Shown here one piece after another: positions 1-9,539 of a stretch of DNA of 64,000 nucleotides. Location: contig CM027380.1 of NCBI GenBank assembly GCA_015680905.1, positions 52,283,001 through 52,347,000 of the forward strand, written 5' to 3'. Under the pieces are notes generated by a model, which was given only the letters and a program-made list of their open reading frames with translations, was not told the origin of the DNA and ran no database searches. The position numbers and the translations under genes are program-made. Each line of letters begins with the position of its first letter. The first letter of the stretch is position 1. This stretch comes from Coptis chinensis. Taxonomy: Eukaryota; Streptophyta; Magnoliopsida; Ranunculales; Ranunculaceae.

Positions 1-32
1 AAGTGCATAGGAGGAAGGGCTAACAAAGCTGA

Positions 33-143
33 AAAACGTATGAAGAGCTAAGAACTACAATGGAGGAGATGGAGGCCCGTCAAGCTAGAATGAAGGCTTG
101 GATGCTAGAGTTGAGAGTCTGTTCTCAATGGTACGTAGCTTGA
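33..143 (+). pseudogene. Possible C-terminal tail of an En/Spm-type transposase
   Basis: A short open frame runs off a stop at 30-32 and ends at 141-143. Its translation is rich in Met, Glu, Arg and Gln (for example MEEMEARQARM from the ATG at 60). This coiled-coil style resembles the C-terminal ends of plant Ptta/En/Spm transposase proteins. The position, upstream of CACTA subterminal repeats and on the same strand, fits. The identification rests only on composition and context, so it is weak. Confidence 0.25.
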
Positions 144-1389
144 GAACTTTAACAAGTTAAAAATATGGATATCTGATTATTTTTTTATTGCTCTATTAAT
201 GATGCTCTTTGAATTGGATATGATGCACTTTTGAGGCTAGTATTCAAATTGTTTAGGTTTTGGTGGAATGATGAGGGTACCATGGAATGAATAAAAATAT
301 TATATAGTAAGTAGTAAGCTATTGATAAGTAGTCTTAGATTCTTTTTGGTTACCCTTGGGATTTTCGTGGATGAACTACGCTTAATAGGGACATTGTTGT
401 TAGTAATACAAGCTATTGGAAGGATATTTTTAGTAGTTTATCAGGAAACTAAAATGAATATTAACTCTCAAGTTTGATTATGAGAAAAAGCTAGAGTTTT
501 GGCACTCCCTCTGCAACTTAAGACTAAGGTTCAAAGTGTTACTTATCCTTCCATAAGGTTATTCCCTTGAAATATTAACTCCTTGAACTATAACGAACAT
601 TACCCTTCCTCTCCTTGTTGTCACACAACCAATCAAAATCAAAGTATAGCTAGCTCTAACTAGAACTTCACTTCTATTGTATTTCGATATTTCTGTATTG
701 ATAATCAATATCAAGTGGATTGTTTGTATCTCTCTCTGTGATTTTATTAACTTCCCCTGCTTGTAACAGTTGAATTTGACGAGGCATAATGACGAGATTA
801 ATAGTAAATGATACTTGTAATCTACAAGTAGGAATTGGGTGATCCACTTTAGATATAACTTGTCTATTATAGATTTGAGTTGGTAAAAAGAGTTTCACAT
901 GTATTGCTAATTACTTGAGTGTGCATTAGGTTTATTAATAATGTTTCAATTAAATATACTTATGTGACTTTTTTCATTCATTATACCAGATTTGGTTGAA
1001 AGTTGAAAGTAGTTGATTGATGAAGAAACTTCGGGCGGACGCTACTCAAATCATCATATTATAGAGCAATTTGTCTAAATTTAGTTGATTATTGTTAAGA
1101 GTATGTGAGATGATATTTTCGCAAAAAATAATTAAGTGGATTTTTTAAGATCTTTTGTAATGAATGATTTTAGTTAATTAAATACATTTTGTTACGATTT
1201 CTGGTGAATTGTTACGGGGATATTGTTTTATGTATAAATTGTAATGGTTTGGATTGTACAATTACATGAATTACACAATTTACCATATTAAATGCATCAC
1301 CAATGAAGCAGGTGTTTTCATTAGGATTTTATATGGTTAGCAACAATTTTGGTGTGGCTAAAAGCTTTGATTACGTACAATAGAGACAC
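144..1389. other. AT-rich stretch without recognisable gene
   Basis: About 1.2 kb of AT-rich DNA inside the presumed CACTA element. Small open frames exist, for example at 674-898 on the minus strand, but they show no domain, biased composition or partner elsewhere in the window. I see no RNA gene. It is probably decayed transposon interior or 3' untranslated sequence. Confidence 0.5.
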
Positions 1390-1836
1390 CTTTTGCTACG
1401 CGTCAGCGCCTATAACGCTGCTAAATGTTATGACACTTTTTGCGATGCCTTATGTGCAGCTAAATATTCATACTTTTTGCAACACCAACAATGTAGCAAA
1501 ATGTTTGTCTTTTGCGATGCTCAACAGTGCAGCTAAAGTGGTAACTATTGCAACGCCATTATCGTCGGTACAAGCTCTCTATTGCAACCCCATGCGTTGC
1601 AAATAATTTGAAATAATTTTATAATTGATTTATTTTCCAAAAGAGAAGTAGCAATGGCAATAGTGTATTAGCACCGCCAAATGGCATGGCAACAAACTAG
1701 GATCTTTTGCGACACCACTTTTGGCGTTGCATTTGAGCATTTGTGACCCACTTTTTAGCAGGGTCTTTGTGACGCCATCTGGTGCATAGAAAATGAACTT
1801 TTGCAACGCTCTAAGGCAGTTTTTGCAACGGTGTAT
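1390..1836. repeat. CACTA subterminal repeats
   Basis: About eleven variants of a motif close to TTTGCRAYGCY occur in direct and inverted orientation, near 1391, 1438, 1474, 1510, 1547, 1581, 1703, 1718, 1765, 1800 and 1821. Clusters of 10-12-bp motifs within a few hundred bases of the end are the hallmark of CACTA elements, where they bind the TNPA-type protein. The open frame at 1349-1606 lies across this zone and is a by-product of it. Confidence 0.6.
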
Positions 1837-1854
1837 GGTGCTACAAGGAACCTA

Positions 1855-1867
1855 TTCTGTTGTAGTG
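1855..1867 (-). repeat. CACTA terminal inverted repeat
   Basis: The minus-strand reading CACTACAACAGAA matches the superfamily consensus CACTACAAGAAA at most positions. Sequence homology with element B (from about 15045) resumes directly outside, which fixes the transposon edge at 1867. Confidence 0.65.
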
Positions 1868-2077
1868 CCTTTTCCAATCCGTGAAGTGGGTACACAATTC
1901 AGGTAGACAACTGAGTATGATGCGGCAAACCAAAATAGGCATAAGAAGATACTTATGTCGCATGCTTTGGGCTCTCTTAAGACTAGCCACTAATACTCGG
2001 GGAATGCCATATCGGCGACGTCCCTCAGCTAAAGCAAGGAAAACGTCACCAGCGGTACCATTTGCAGAAGTAAACTG

Positions 2078-2599
2078 TCAAACCCCTAAAATGTTCATCA
2101 AGATGAATAACATAGTGGTGTCTACATTTAGGGACAGGCTACCAAGGGCTATGTTGCAACGCCCTTGGTCCATTATACGAAATACCCCTCCCCCATAATA
2201 CTCATGGAAATATGTATAGTCATAGAGGTATGCATTATCAATCATATATCCCCACGTGTGAATAGGATTAGGTATTGGTATTCCCGAAACTAATGCTACC
2301 ACATACTTATTGAATTCTAGTGGTGTGTCATCAACCGTGATGGAGAATTCTTGTTCTCCATCCTGGTTACAATAAAACTTAACATTATTGTAAAAAAATT
2401 CAGTAAGCTTAGGTGAATACGGGTCGTCTTCACTTACCAGAAGATGCCTCCATCCAAACTGCATGATCCTTTCGCGGAACCAATGTCCATAAGTCTCGCT
2501 CCCCAACAAGTGTTCGAAAGACTGCTCCGGTATTACTATAGGAGAAGTCATCACAAAACTACTCTCTAGAACAGCTGCAACGATCCTGGAACAACCCAC
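2078..2599 (-). CDS. ORF3 of element A, 'putative plant transposon protein' type
   Basis: An open frame of 173 residues. Near residues 18-30 it has the pattern MTSP-x-VIPEQSF, shared with ORF3b of B (IIPEQSFEEFL) and, more loosely, with ORF3a of B (ILPEQVF). The alternation of hydrophobic, aromatic and acidic residues that follows (GWRHLLVSEDDPYSPKLTEFFY) has direct counterparts in all copies. I place it in the family annotated as putative plant transposon protein, often found downstream of pol in Athila-like elements. Its biochemical role is not established; it occupies the position of the env-like gene. A TATA-like box lies about 410 bp upstream. Confidence 0.65.
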   Translation of the reverse strand: MGCSRIVAAVLESSFVMTSPIVIPEQSFEHLLGSETYGHWFRERIMQFGWRHLLVSEDDPYSPKLTEFFYNNVKFYCNQDGEQEFSITVDDTPLEFNKYVVALVSGIPIPNPIHTWGYMIDNAYLYDYTYFHEYYGGGVFRIMDQGRCNIALGSLSLNVDTTMLFILMNILGV

Positions 2600-2629
2600 A
2601 AAAAATTGGAATTTTTTTTGCCCACGGGG

Positions 2630-2905
2630 TTCTGGGCGCGGGGTGCGCTCAACCTATGCCTGGGTAGGGCGTGGGGTGCGCCTTGGTGATTTTCGAGTTC
2701 TAAGCACTTGGGCGCAGGGCGCGCTCACTTTTTGCCTGGGATGGGCGTGGGTCGCGCTCAGGATGAAAACTAGAATTCCAGTGTTTTGGGCGCAGGTCGC
2801 ACTCAGCTTTGGGCTTGGTAGGGCACGAGTCGCGCTCCGAAGAAATTTTGATTGGCAGTGTCTAGGGCGCAGGTGGCGCTCCACTGGGGCGCAGGTGCGC
2901 TCCAA
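2630..2905 (-). repeat. GC-rich 20-bp motif array ahead of ORF3 (A)
   Basis: Eight imperfect copies of a motif reading in element sense approximately GAGCGCRMCYGCGCCC, spaced 24-47 bp apart (near 2631, 2662, 2706, 2741, 2788, 2818, 2861, 2885). They sit between the TATA-like box and ORF3. The same motif recurs in the leader of A and in B and G, always in the same orientation relative to the element. The block also creates long overlapping open frames on both strands that I do not regard as genes. Confidence 0.75.
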
Positions 2906-3008
2906 GGTGCTGAAATGCAGAAGTAAGAAGGAAAATAAGGAAAACTTGGGAGGGAAAGGTGAGAGATGAATGTGAGAGATGTGAGTTTTGTGTGGAGAAT
3001 GAATGAAG

Positions 3009-3018
3009 TTTATATAGG
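3009..3018 (-). promoter_or_regulatory. TATA-like box upstream of ORF3 (A)
   Basis: The minus strand reads CCTATATAAACTTCATTCAT, which is nearly identical to 29733 onward in element G, the equivalent place ahead of its ORF3. Conservation between two separate insertions suggests an internal promoter for ORF3. Transcription has not been shown. Confidence 0.4.
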
Positions 3019-3621
3019 TTTGAGTTTCCAAAACGAATCGGGAAGTTTCCAAAAAGTTTTAAGGCAATTGCTAGAAACAAAAATTTCTAAAACCGGAAAC
3101 GGAAACAATCCATAGTCTTGATTCTACTACAAGCCTAATATCTCTTAGACTGAATTTTGAATAGTAACTTCTAACTCTTATAGATTCCATCCTACCACCA
3201 CATCTGATCATAGGCATGCCAATATTGGAAATATTCTCAACAATCACTCCAAAACAACTTCGAAAAATGAGGATCATCTAAAAATCATGCTAGAATAAAT
3301 AATACCACCCCTAAACAATTCGGGAAGGTGGTATTAACAATAAAACAACGCACAATTTGAAAATAACCACATTATATTAAAATTAAAATTCAAACAACAT
3401 TTAACTACCAAATTCAAATTTAACTACTAAATTTAACAACTTAACATCCAATCTACTAAAAAAAATAAAAACAACATCAAAACAACAAACAACAAGAAAT
3501 CTAGCTACGAGATGAGAAAGGGATAAGAATAGGAAGTTGAGTGATCAAGAATGGAAAAACCAAACACCCCACCCCCAAAAAAATTTTATAGAACAGAGTT
3601 TAGAAAATTTGTTTTAAACGT

Positions 3622-3689
3622 GGGTCTTTTAAAGTCAGATTCTCCTAGACTTAATATGGGATCGTTTTAAGTCAGATTCTCCTAGACTA
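3622..3689 (-). repeat. Doubled post-coding motif (A)
   Basis: Two copies of a motif that in element sense reads about AGTCTAGGAGAATCTGACTT followed by AAAA and GAC. They lie between ORF2 and the ORF3 promoter region. Counterparts occur in G (29051-29113), B (near 19801-19830) and F (49071-49160), in the same place and orientation relative to coding sequence. Confidence 0.6.
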
Positions 3690-3755
3690 TGCACACCCCT
3701 AAACAAGCAAGAAACTGGGGTGGCACAAAATAGATGATACGTGGTCAACTATAAA

Positions 3756-4955
3756 CTAATAGTTGAAAGAGTTGGGGGTATAGCCATAAAAATATGATAC
3801 TAAATGCACCTCCAGGCATAATGAAGTTGTATAATTGGAAGCAATCATGTAGAAGAATGAAAAAAACTTATGCAACCCATCGAAGAACATATGCAAACCA
3901 TCATGTTGTAGCTGTGTTAAAAAGTTAGAATGACCCAAAAGATGAATTAGCGATACTTTAGGTGAGAAAGTAATGAAGTATGGATCCTGATGTCTTTCAT
4001 GAGGCTCAAATGAGGAAAAATAAGACAAAGTAAATTTTTCACTATACTCGGTCAAAGCTTGGCTCTCAACTACATGAATGGTGTACTCATGGGATTGTGT
4101 GCTAGGCAAACACTCTTCACCGTGAGGGTTGAAAAAATTATAGAGTGTCTCTGAGGCAATAGGCTCAAGTGCAAATTCTAGGTTCCTCTGAAATGGTAGG
4201 TGAATTGATGGTTTAGTTGTGATAGATGGTTGGATTTTAGGAGGTGGTAACTCAGGTGGATGGTGGGTGGTTGGTGGTTCATCAGTTGGTGGATCCTCAC
4301 ACTCTCTTAAGAAATCATTGAAGTCTTCATCTAGCTTAGTTGTATCCATCAAATTGTGGTTTGTGGCTTTATCTATAAGAATTTCATCTATGTTTTCCAT
4401 TGTTATTTCCTTAGCTGCCAAACTAAATTTAGATTCACATTGCTCTAAAGATGTTACTTCCTTTAATTTCTGCACATTACCTTGTTCATGCCTTATATTA
4501 AAATTGTTGATTTCTATTTCCTCACTCTCGTCCTCTAAAACAATATAAGTTTCCTCAATGGCATCATGGTCATCCGAAACAAGTCCTACAGAGTCGTCTT
4601 CAAGAATTTCCTCATCCAGGTTGTGTGTGGAGTTAATATAATGGTTAATGGGAGGGTCATGGGAAGGTAATGGTTCATCTTGTGTGTCGATCTCTAGCAA
4701 GGTTGAAAGTTCTGTGTTAGGTGAAGGGATCATGAAAATCATTTTGGCTAGATTCTGAAGCATAGTTTGGGTTTTTGCATTTTGTTCTCTAAACGTTTTT
4801 CCATTGTTGGCTATTTGTTGGGAAATTTGGTCTGGGAAGGGTGGCGAGCTAGATGGGTGGGTGATTTCTGGCATGGTTGAAAGGACTGGCGTAGATGAGG
4901 TTAGCATCAATCTTGTCCGTTCTAGGTTCTGAAGTATTATTTTGTTTTGGGCCAT
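3756..4955 (-). CDS. ORF2 of element A: acidic, proline-containing protein of unknown function
   Basis: An uninterrupted frame of 399 residues starting at MAQNKIILQNLERTR. The first half is acidic, with clusters such as DEEILEDDSVG and LEDESEEIEINN. A proline-rich hinge follows near residue 220-245 (DEPPTTHHPPELPPP). A C-terminal part begins near residue 270 and ends in aromatic, hydrophobic sequence. Much of it is shared with the 27977-28995 region of element G, including EQCES, the proline hinge, SHEYTI, ERHQDP and LQHDGLHMFFD. I do not recognise a domain. It takes the place that gag-pol has in autonomous relatives. Confidence 0.6.
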   Translation of the reverse strand: MAQNKIILQNLERTRLMLTSSTPVLSTMPEITHPSSSPPFPDQISQQIANNGKTFREQNAKTQTMLQNLAKMIFMIPSPNTELSTLLEIDTQDEPLPSHDPPINHYINSTHNLDEEILEDDSVGLVSDDHDAIEETYIVLEDESEEIEINNFNIRHEQGNVQKLKEVTSLEQCESKFSLAAKEITMENIDEILIDKATNHNLMDTTKLDEDFNDFLRECEDPPTDEPPTTHHPPELPPPKIQPSITTKPSIHLPFQRNLEFALEPIASETLYNFFNPHGEECLPSTQSHEYTIHVVESQALTEYSEKFTLSYFSSFEPHERHQDPYFITFSPKVSLIHLLGHSNFLTQLQHDGLHMFFDGLHKFFSFFYMIASNYTTSLCLEVHLVSYFYGYTPNSFNY

Positions 4956-5155
4956 TATTTTATCAAATGTTTTTAGCGAAGGGGAAACTTGGTGGTGTGG
5001 TTCTGGTTGGTACAGTGTTTGATAGTCATAGTTATTGGCGTTTGAGTAACTCTGGTTGATTTCATACTGTGCTGGGTTAAGTTGACTCCATGTATAGTTT
5101 GGATGACTAGAAACTCTTGATTGTATTGGTTACTATGAAAATTTGAAAATTGAGG

Positions 5156-5305
5156 CTAATAATTATTATTATATTCTATAGTAGGTCCAAACTCTTGGTA
5201 TGATGGGCAATGAGAAGCCCAATGGTAAGGACTATCACAGCATGAACATGGTGAAGGGTTTACATAATAATCACATGATTGTTCATCTACATATTGATAT
5301 GCCAT
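5156..5305 (-). CDS. Zinc-knuckle mini-protein (A)
   Basis: An open frame of 49 residues starting MAYQYVDEQS. It contains one CX2CX4HX4C knuckle (CSCCDSPYHWASHC), the nucleic-acid-binding motif of retroelement nucleocapsids. Element G carries the same ORF with the knuckle in three 90-bp repeats. It starts just after the leader segment that in B precedes gag, so it stands where gag would begin. Confidence 0.65.
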   Translation of the reverse strand: MAYQYVDEQSCDYYVNPSPCSCCDSPYHWASHCPSYQEFGPTIEYNNNY

Positions 5306-5599
5306 ATTGGTTTTAAAAAATATATTCTAAGACAATTAATATGCAAACAAAACTCTAACTATAAATTTCTAGATAGGCATGTGCGTTGACGTTTACTAAA
5401 AAGAAGCCTGATTATACTAGAATTAAACTCCTCTGACAGAAGAGGCGAGGAGTGGAAGAAGGAGTACCTGAATGCCTCCTTGCTATGTGTTTGAATAGCG
5501 TCTTGTATACGCGATCTCAATGTTTATAACAAGTTAGAACACTGAAAACCTTGAAGAAATGGAAGTTTGAAACAAACCTATGGAAATCGGGCAGTTTTA

Positions 5600-5880
5600 G
5601 TAGAGGGCGCAGGTCGTGCTCAGAATAGGCATAGGTAGGGCACAGGTCGCGCTCAGGTCAAGCTGGAGTTCCTGGCATTTGGGTGTGGGTGGTGCTCCAA
5701 TTTAACCTTGGTAGGGCTGGTCGTTTCGAGGAAAACCTCAAGGTCCAGCGCTTCCGCTGGGCTTCGTGTTTTGCCTTGGCAAGGCGCGGGTCGCGCTCAG
5801 CCAAAACGTGGAGTTCTAGGCGCTTGGGTGCGGGTAGCTCTCCAATTTAGCTTGCCCAAGGCGCGGGTCACGCTCCGTGT
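5600..5880 (-). repeat. GC-rich motif array in the leader (A)
   Basis: Six or seven imperfect copies of the motif described at 2630-2905 (near 5605, 5637, 5680, 5780, 5822 and 5858), again in the GAGCGC...GCCC sense relative to the element. It lies between the primer-binding site and the zinc-knuckle ORF. Confidence 0.7.
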
Positions 5881-6008
5881 AATTCTTCGAGAAAAATTTT
5901 CGATGCTGAAATGGACAACCACAGTGAGAATCAAACAAGGGTGGGTGGGTTATGGGACTTTGGAAAACTAACAATTTTAAAGAAAACAATACTAAAGGGA
6001 ACTAAGAT

Positions 6009-6023
6009 GGCAGCGGCGCTATT
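6009..6023 (-). other. Primer-binding site of element A
   Basis: The minus strand next to the LTR reads AATAGCGCCGCTGCC. This is close to TGGCGCCGTTGCC, the complement of the plant tRNA-Asp 3' end used by Athila elements, with a few differences. Confidence 0.65.
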
Positions 6024-7514
6024 TGATAAATGTAAAATTGATAGTTTTACTAATGAATAAAATGATGAAACTCTAAACGCAAGTAAAATTAAAACTGAAC
6101 TATACTCGTGATTATCAAAGATTTCTACTCTCGATACTATTGAAGTAGAGTTGGAATAGAAGATTCATTCCACTCCTAGTTCTTTAGCATTCAAGTTTCC
6201 TATGACTATCAATCCTACCAAAGTCAATAACAGAATTACAAATTATACTACGAAATGCAACGGAATACTAAGGTTTGAATCTAAAATAAGAACTAGGGGG
6301 GAATTGAATCCACCTTGAATCCAACTTAAGAAACTAGCATAGATTGTTGTAATCCAATTCTTACATTCTTACGGTAAAAATTGGTCGTTCTAATCCCTAA
6401 TTATACATGGCATCTCTACCAATTCATAACTAGCATGTGAGGACGTCCACCCATTCTCATGGCGAATTAACGACCTTCTAGAGTGGAATAGACTCTTACA
6501 ACAATTATATACTTACACAATCAAGTTTTCATCAAGACTTCATCAAACTCCTCTAATGGAGGTTTAGCCTTGATTCATCAAAATATCATTTCCATATGAA
6601 ATTAAATACGACATAATATAAAGATTCTAGCTTTATTAATTTTAACTAAACAATAATTGAAATCTAAATTAACAACTAAGAAATCATTCAATAACAAGAA
6701 TATTAATCTAAACAATCATTAAATAACAAAGATCGAATTTAACAAGAACTAACTATTTTTTTTATCTAATGAATGATACTCAATGATTCAAATAACTAAT
6801 CTGAAACAAGGAATGAAACTAATTAATGGAATGGAAACTAATTAATTAACTAATTCCAAAAACTCAAAAACTAGATCTAGAAGCTATTCTCTAATGGCTA
6901 CTCTAATGGATTTTCTAACCTAAGCTAATTGATACTTAAGAGCTAAGTCTTATGTGTGAAAATGGAGGAGACCAGATCCACATTTTCGTGCATGGGCTGA
7001 GGGTCTATGTTTTGGGCCGGAAAATCGAGCCCAAAGCCCAATTTCTTTAGTCCACAAGGCCCTTTTCAGCTAGCTTTGGCTTCAATAGGCTTTTTGTCTA
7101 CTTTGCTCCTCTTATTGGGTCAAGGTTTGGACCATTAGAAATCTCTTTCCGAGCCGGTCGTTTTGACATAAGGTACGCCCAATACCGAGGCCTGAGTCCA
7201 AAGATACGGTCTTCGGAAGTTCTGCTGACTTTTGTGTGTTGTTTCTGCCCGCGTTAACTCTGACTTTTCAGCTTCTGACTGGGCTTTACAAAGACTTTTT
7301 CTCCTAGAATCTTGGCCTTTAATCATTGAACTTCTTAGCAACCAACCCTTACCCCTTTATATCGCCAAAGTGGCACATTTCTGCACATAATTGACTTCAA
7401 TGCCTGAAATACATAAAAGCACGTAATTAGCATTAACTCTTATTTATTACTCTCATAATTGGTCTAAAAGTATTATTGTTAAAGGGTTCAAACTACATTT
7501 TTGAGCTCTTATCA
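6024..7514 (-). repeat. 5' LTR of element A
   Basis: About 1491 bp. On the minus strand it starts TGATAAGAGCTC and ends in ATCA, as do the other Athila-type LTRs here. The right flank begins ATTTT (7515-7519). The partner LTR is not in the window. Confidence 0.8.
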
Positions 7515-7789
7515 ATTTTCAGAGAGGGCAACTTTTCAGTAGACGTCATAGCCAAAACTGGAGTAACCCTCCAGTTGAATTAATCCCAAATTTATGAGGG
7601 CAAACCACCGTCTTTACTACATTGGGAAGCTCTTTTCCACATTTTCTTTAGATATTAGTTGTGAAGTGAGGTACAAAATCATGTAAAATTCGTTTCAATG
7701 TACCTAGCTCGATCATGGTTAGACTATATGTCCAACCCACACAATTTTGTAATTGTTCCTTTTTTAATATAATTTCTACTTACCAAGCA
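7515..7789. other. Unassigned stretch between element A and the first array of C
   Basis: About 275 bp with no domain, LTR or repeat I can assign. It may be the far 3' part of element C or older host DNA. The 3' LTR of C, expected hereabouts, is not recognisable. Confidence 0.4.
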
Positions 7790-8365
7790 AAAAGAAAATT
7801 AAGGTTTTGAAAAGAAAATTATATTTTTGATACCACTCTCATTAAAAGTAGTATCGATTGATACTTAATAAGATCTTGCAAAGAAAATTTGATTTTCGAT
7901 ACCACTCCAAAATAAAGTAGTATCAATTGATACTTATTAAGGTTTTGAAAAGAAAATTATATTTTCGATACCACTTCCATTAAAAGCAGTATCAAATGAT
8001 ACTTAATAAGATCTTGAAAAGAAAATTAGATTTTCGATACCACTCCAAAATAAAGCAGTATCAATTGGTACTTATTAAGGTTTTCAAAAGAAAATTATAT
8101 TTTCGATACCACTCCCATTAAAAGCAATATCGATTGATATAAAGCAGTATCAATTGATACTTTTTAAGATATTGAAAAGAAAATTAGATTTTCGATACCA
8201 CTCTAAATAAAAGTAGTATCGACTGATACTTTTAAGGTTTTGAAAAGAAAATTATATTTTCTCGATACCACTCCCATTAAAAGAAGTATCGATTGATACT
8301 TAATAAGATCTTTAAAAGAAAATTAGATTTTCGATACCACTCTAAATAAAAGGAGTGTCAATTGC
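7790..8365. repeat. 69-bp minisatellite with 138-bp higher order (C)
   Basis: About eight units, anchored by GATACCACT at 7829, 7898, 7967, 8036, 8105, 8194, 8264 and 8333: a period of 69 bp except for one 89-bp and one 70-bp step. Two unit types alternate (GGTTTTGAAAAGAAAATTAT and AGATCTTGAAAAGAAAATTA), which makes a 138-bp dimer repeat. D has a 67-bp array in the equivalent place. Confidence 0.85.
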
Positions 8366-8696
8366 TGCCATATCTTCGACATCGATATAGCTTTATAGAT
8401 ACCGTTGTCTTTGAACCATCATTTTTTACCTGGTATCGAGATGAGAATCTACAGATCACTGGGATTGTTTCTTTGACCTGGTATCGATACTGGGATTCCA
8501 ACTCGTAACCTTTCTTGAATACGAATTTGGTAATGGAGCTTGGAACATTTACTCAATATAAAAACTCATTATTATCAACAATAAATAAATTCAACCATCT
8601 GCCCAAACCCCAACATGCACTGAATTAAATTACGCCATTAAACTTTAGTGAATTATCATTTAAACCTTAAACCGTCCCACGCACAGATAACCAAGA

Positions 8697-8850
8697 ATTA
8701 CTTTTTCATTAATTTTCCTCGTTTTCTGGGTAATCACCATTAACTTTCCTCATTTTCTTACTAAACACTATTAACTTTCCTCATTTTCTTGCTAATCACC
8801 ATTAACTTTCCTCATTTTCTTGCTAATCACCATTAAATTCCCTCATTTTT
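8697..8850 (+). repeat. 31-bp repeats upstream of the antisense ORF (C)
   Basis: About five imperfect copies of a unit containing TCACCATTAACTTTCCTCAT followed by TTTCTTGCTAA. They lie directly upstream of the TATA-like box of the antisense ORF. Related units occur at the same place in D (minus strand, about 58378-58480). Confidence 0.65.
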
Positions 8851-8864
8851 ATAATTTTTTACTA

Positions 8865-8875
8865 CTATAAAAATA
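8865..8875 (+). promoter_or_regulatory. TATA-like box of the antisense unit (C)
   Basis: CTATAAAAATA lies about 75-80 bp upstream of the acidic ORF, in the plus direction, opposite to gag-pol of element C. The spacing would suit a short 5' leader. In D an ATATAA-like stretch lies in the homologous position (about 58319-58335, minus strand). Confidence 0.4.
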
Positions 8876-8947
8876 CCTTCACCTTCATAATTATAAACTA
8901 TCTTTTGTAATCCTCTTACTGAAAACAACCAACCTAAACAAAAAATA

Positions 8948-9274
8948 GTGTCTCTCGTTTCATACTTCCTTACTATTCTTGTTGTTTTTATGGTTCTTCC
9001 AGACTGGCCTCATTGGTCAGACTGTCCTACCACCGAGTATTCTGATGTTGAAGAAGAGCAAGAAGAAGAAAAAGAAGAAGACAAAGAAGAAGAAGAATAT
9101 GAAAATGAATGGCTTCGAGACCCATATTGTTATGAAAAAGGTAATGATGGGTCTTCGACTGACGGTGATGACAAGGATGATGGTGATGATGGTGATAATG
9201 GTGATGATGAGGATGAAGATGACGATGACGATGAAGACGAGGATGATAAGGATGAAGATGAAGATGAAAATTAA
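8948..9274 (+). CDS. Antisense acidic small protein of a Tat element (C)
   Basis: An open frame of 108 codons on the strand opposite to the gag-pol of C. The frame is open from a GTG at 8948; the first ATG is at 8990. It has a hydrophobic N-terminus (SYFLTILVVFMVL), then PHWSDCPTTEYSD, a Glu/Lys-rich run, the segment EWLRDPYCYEKGNDGSSTDG, and an Asp/Glu tail. Element D has a clear counterpart at the same place and strand with the same landmarks. Extra ORFs between pol and the 3' LTR, sense or antisense, are known for the Tat lineage. The function is unknown; it could be a nuclear acidic protein or a short membrane-anchored one. Confidence 0.6.
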   Translation: MSLVSYFLTILVVFMVLPDWPHWSDCPTTEYSDVEEEQEEEKEEDKEEEEYENEWLRDPYCYEKGNDGSSTDGDDKDDGDDGDNGDDEDEDDDDDEDEDDKDEDEDEN

Positions 9275-9539
9275 TGCTTTCTTTATGTTATTTAGTTTTA
9301 TATTCTATGTGTACCAGCCCTGTTTTGCTTATGTTATCTTTTTTTAATGAATTATTACCGCACTACTTTTGCTTAAAGAAAAAAATTTCAGTGCTACTCT
9401 ATCAAATAGGATTTGTAATCATTTAAAAAGAACAAATTGAAAATTTGATACTATTCTCCTGACCTATTTGGGACCGAAAAATAAGAAAGAAAATATCCCT
9501 TATTGTTACATACCTTAGGCGTCTGTCTCCTTGTTCTTT

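Larger units (their letters stand above)
1..1867 (+). mobile_element. CACTA (En/Spm) DNA transposon, right-hand part
   Basis: The right boundary is seen directly: read on the minus strand from 1867, the sequence begins CACTACAACAGAA, the typical terminal inverted repeat of CACTA elements. Inside it, from about 1390 to 1836, lie roughly eleven copies of a short GC-containing motif, as expected for the subterminal transposase-binding zone of this superfamily. Element A continues immediately outside at 1868, so the transposon appears to have inserted into A. The 3-bp duplication on this side would be CCT (1868-1870). The other terminus is not in the window, so the length is unknown. The interior is AT-rich and no transposase core is recognisable. 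Confidence 0.6.
1868..7514 (-). mobile_element. Element A: non-autonomous Athila-like LTR element
   Basis: Read on the minus strand the order is: LTR (7514-6024), primer-binding site, leader with GC-rich repeats, a 49-residue zinc-knuckle ORF (5305-5156), acidic ORF2 (4955-3756), a repeated short motif, a TATA-like box, a second block of GC-rich repeats, and ORF3 (2599-2078). No gag core, protease, reverse transcriptase, RNase H or integrase is recognised. Element G (24420-32798) has the same unusual order, so this is a family and not one decayed copy. The downstream end is cut by the CACTA element and the second LTR is not in view, so age cannot be read from LTR divergence. ORF2 and the small ORF are open. 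Confidence 0.8.

Noticed and set aside
1349-1606. 85-codon frame near the left end
   Set aside because: It runs across CACTA subterminal repeats and has no domain.
2643-3052. Overlapping open frames on both strands rich in Arg, Ala and Pro
   Set aside because: They arise from the GC-rich motif array ahead of ORF3; no domain and no agreement with A's sister element G.
5708-5971. 87-codon plus-strand frame
   Set aside because: By-product of the GC-rich motif array in the leader of A, on the strand opposite to the element.
7790-8365. Regularly spaced repeats that could suggest a CRISPR-like array
   Set aside because: Units are directly adjacent without unique spacers, in a plant retroelement; it is a minisatellite.
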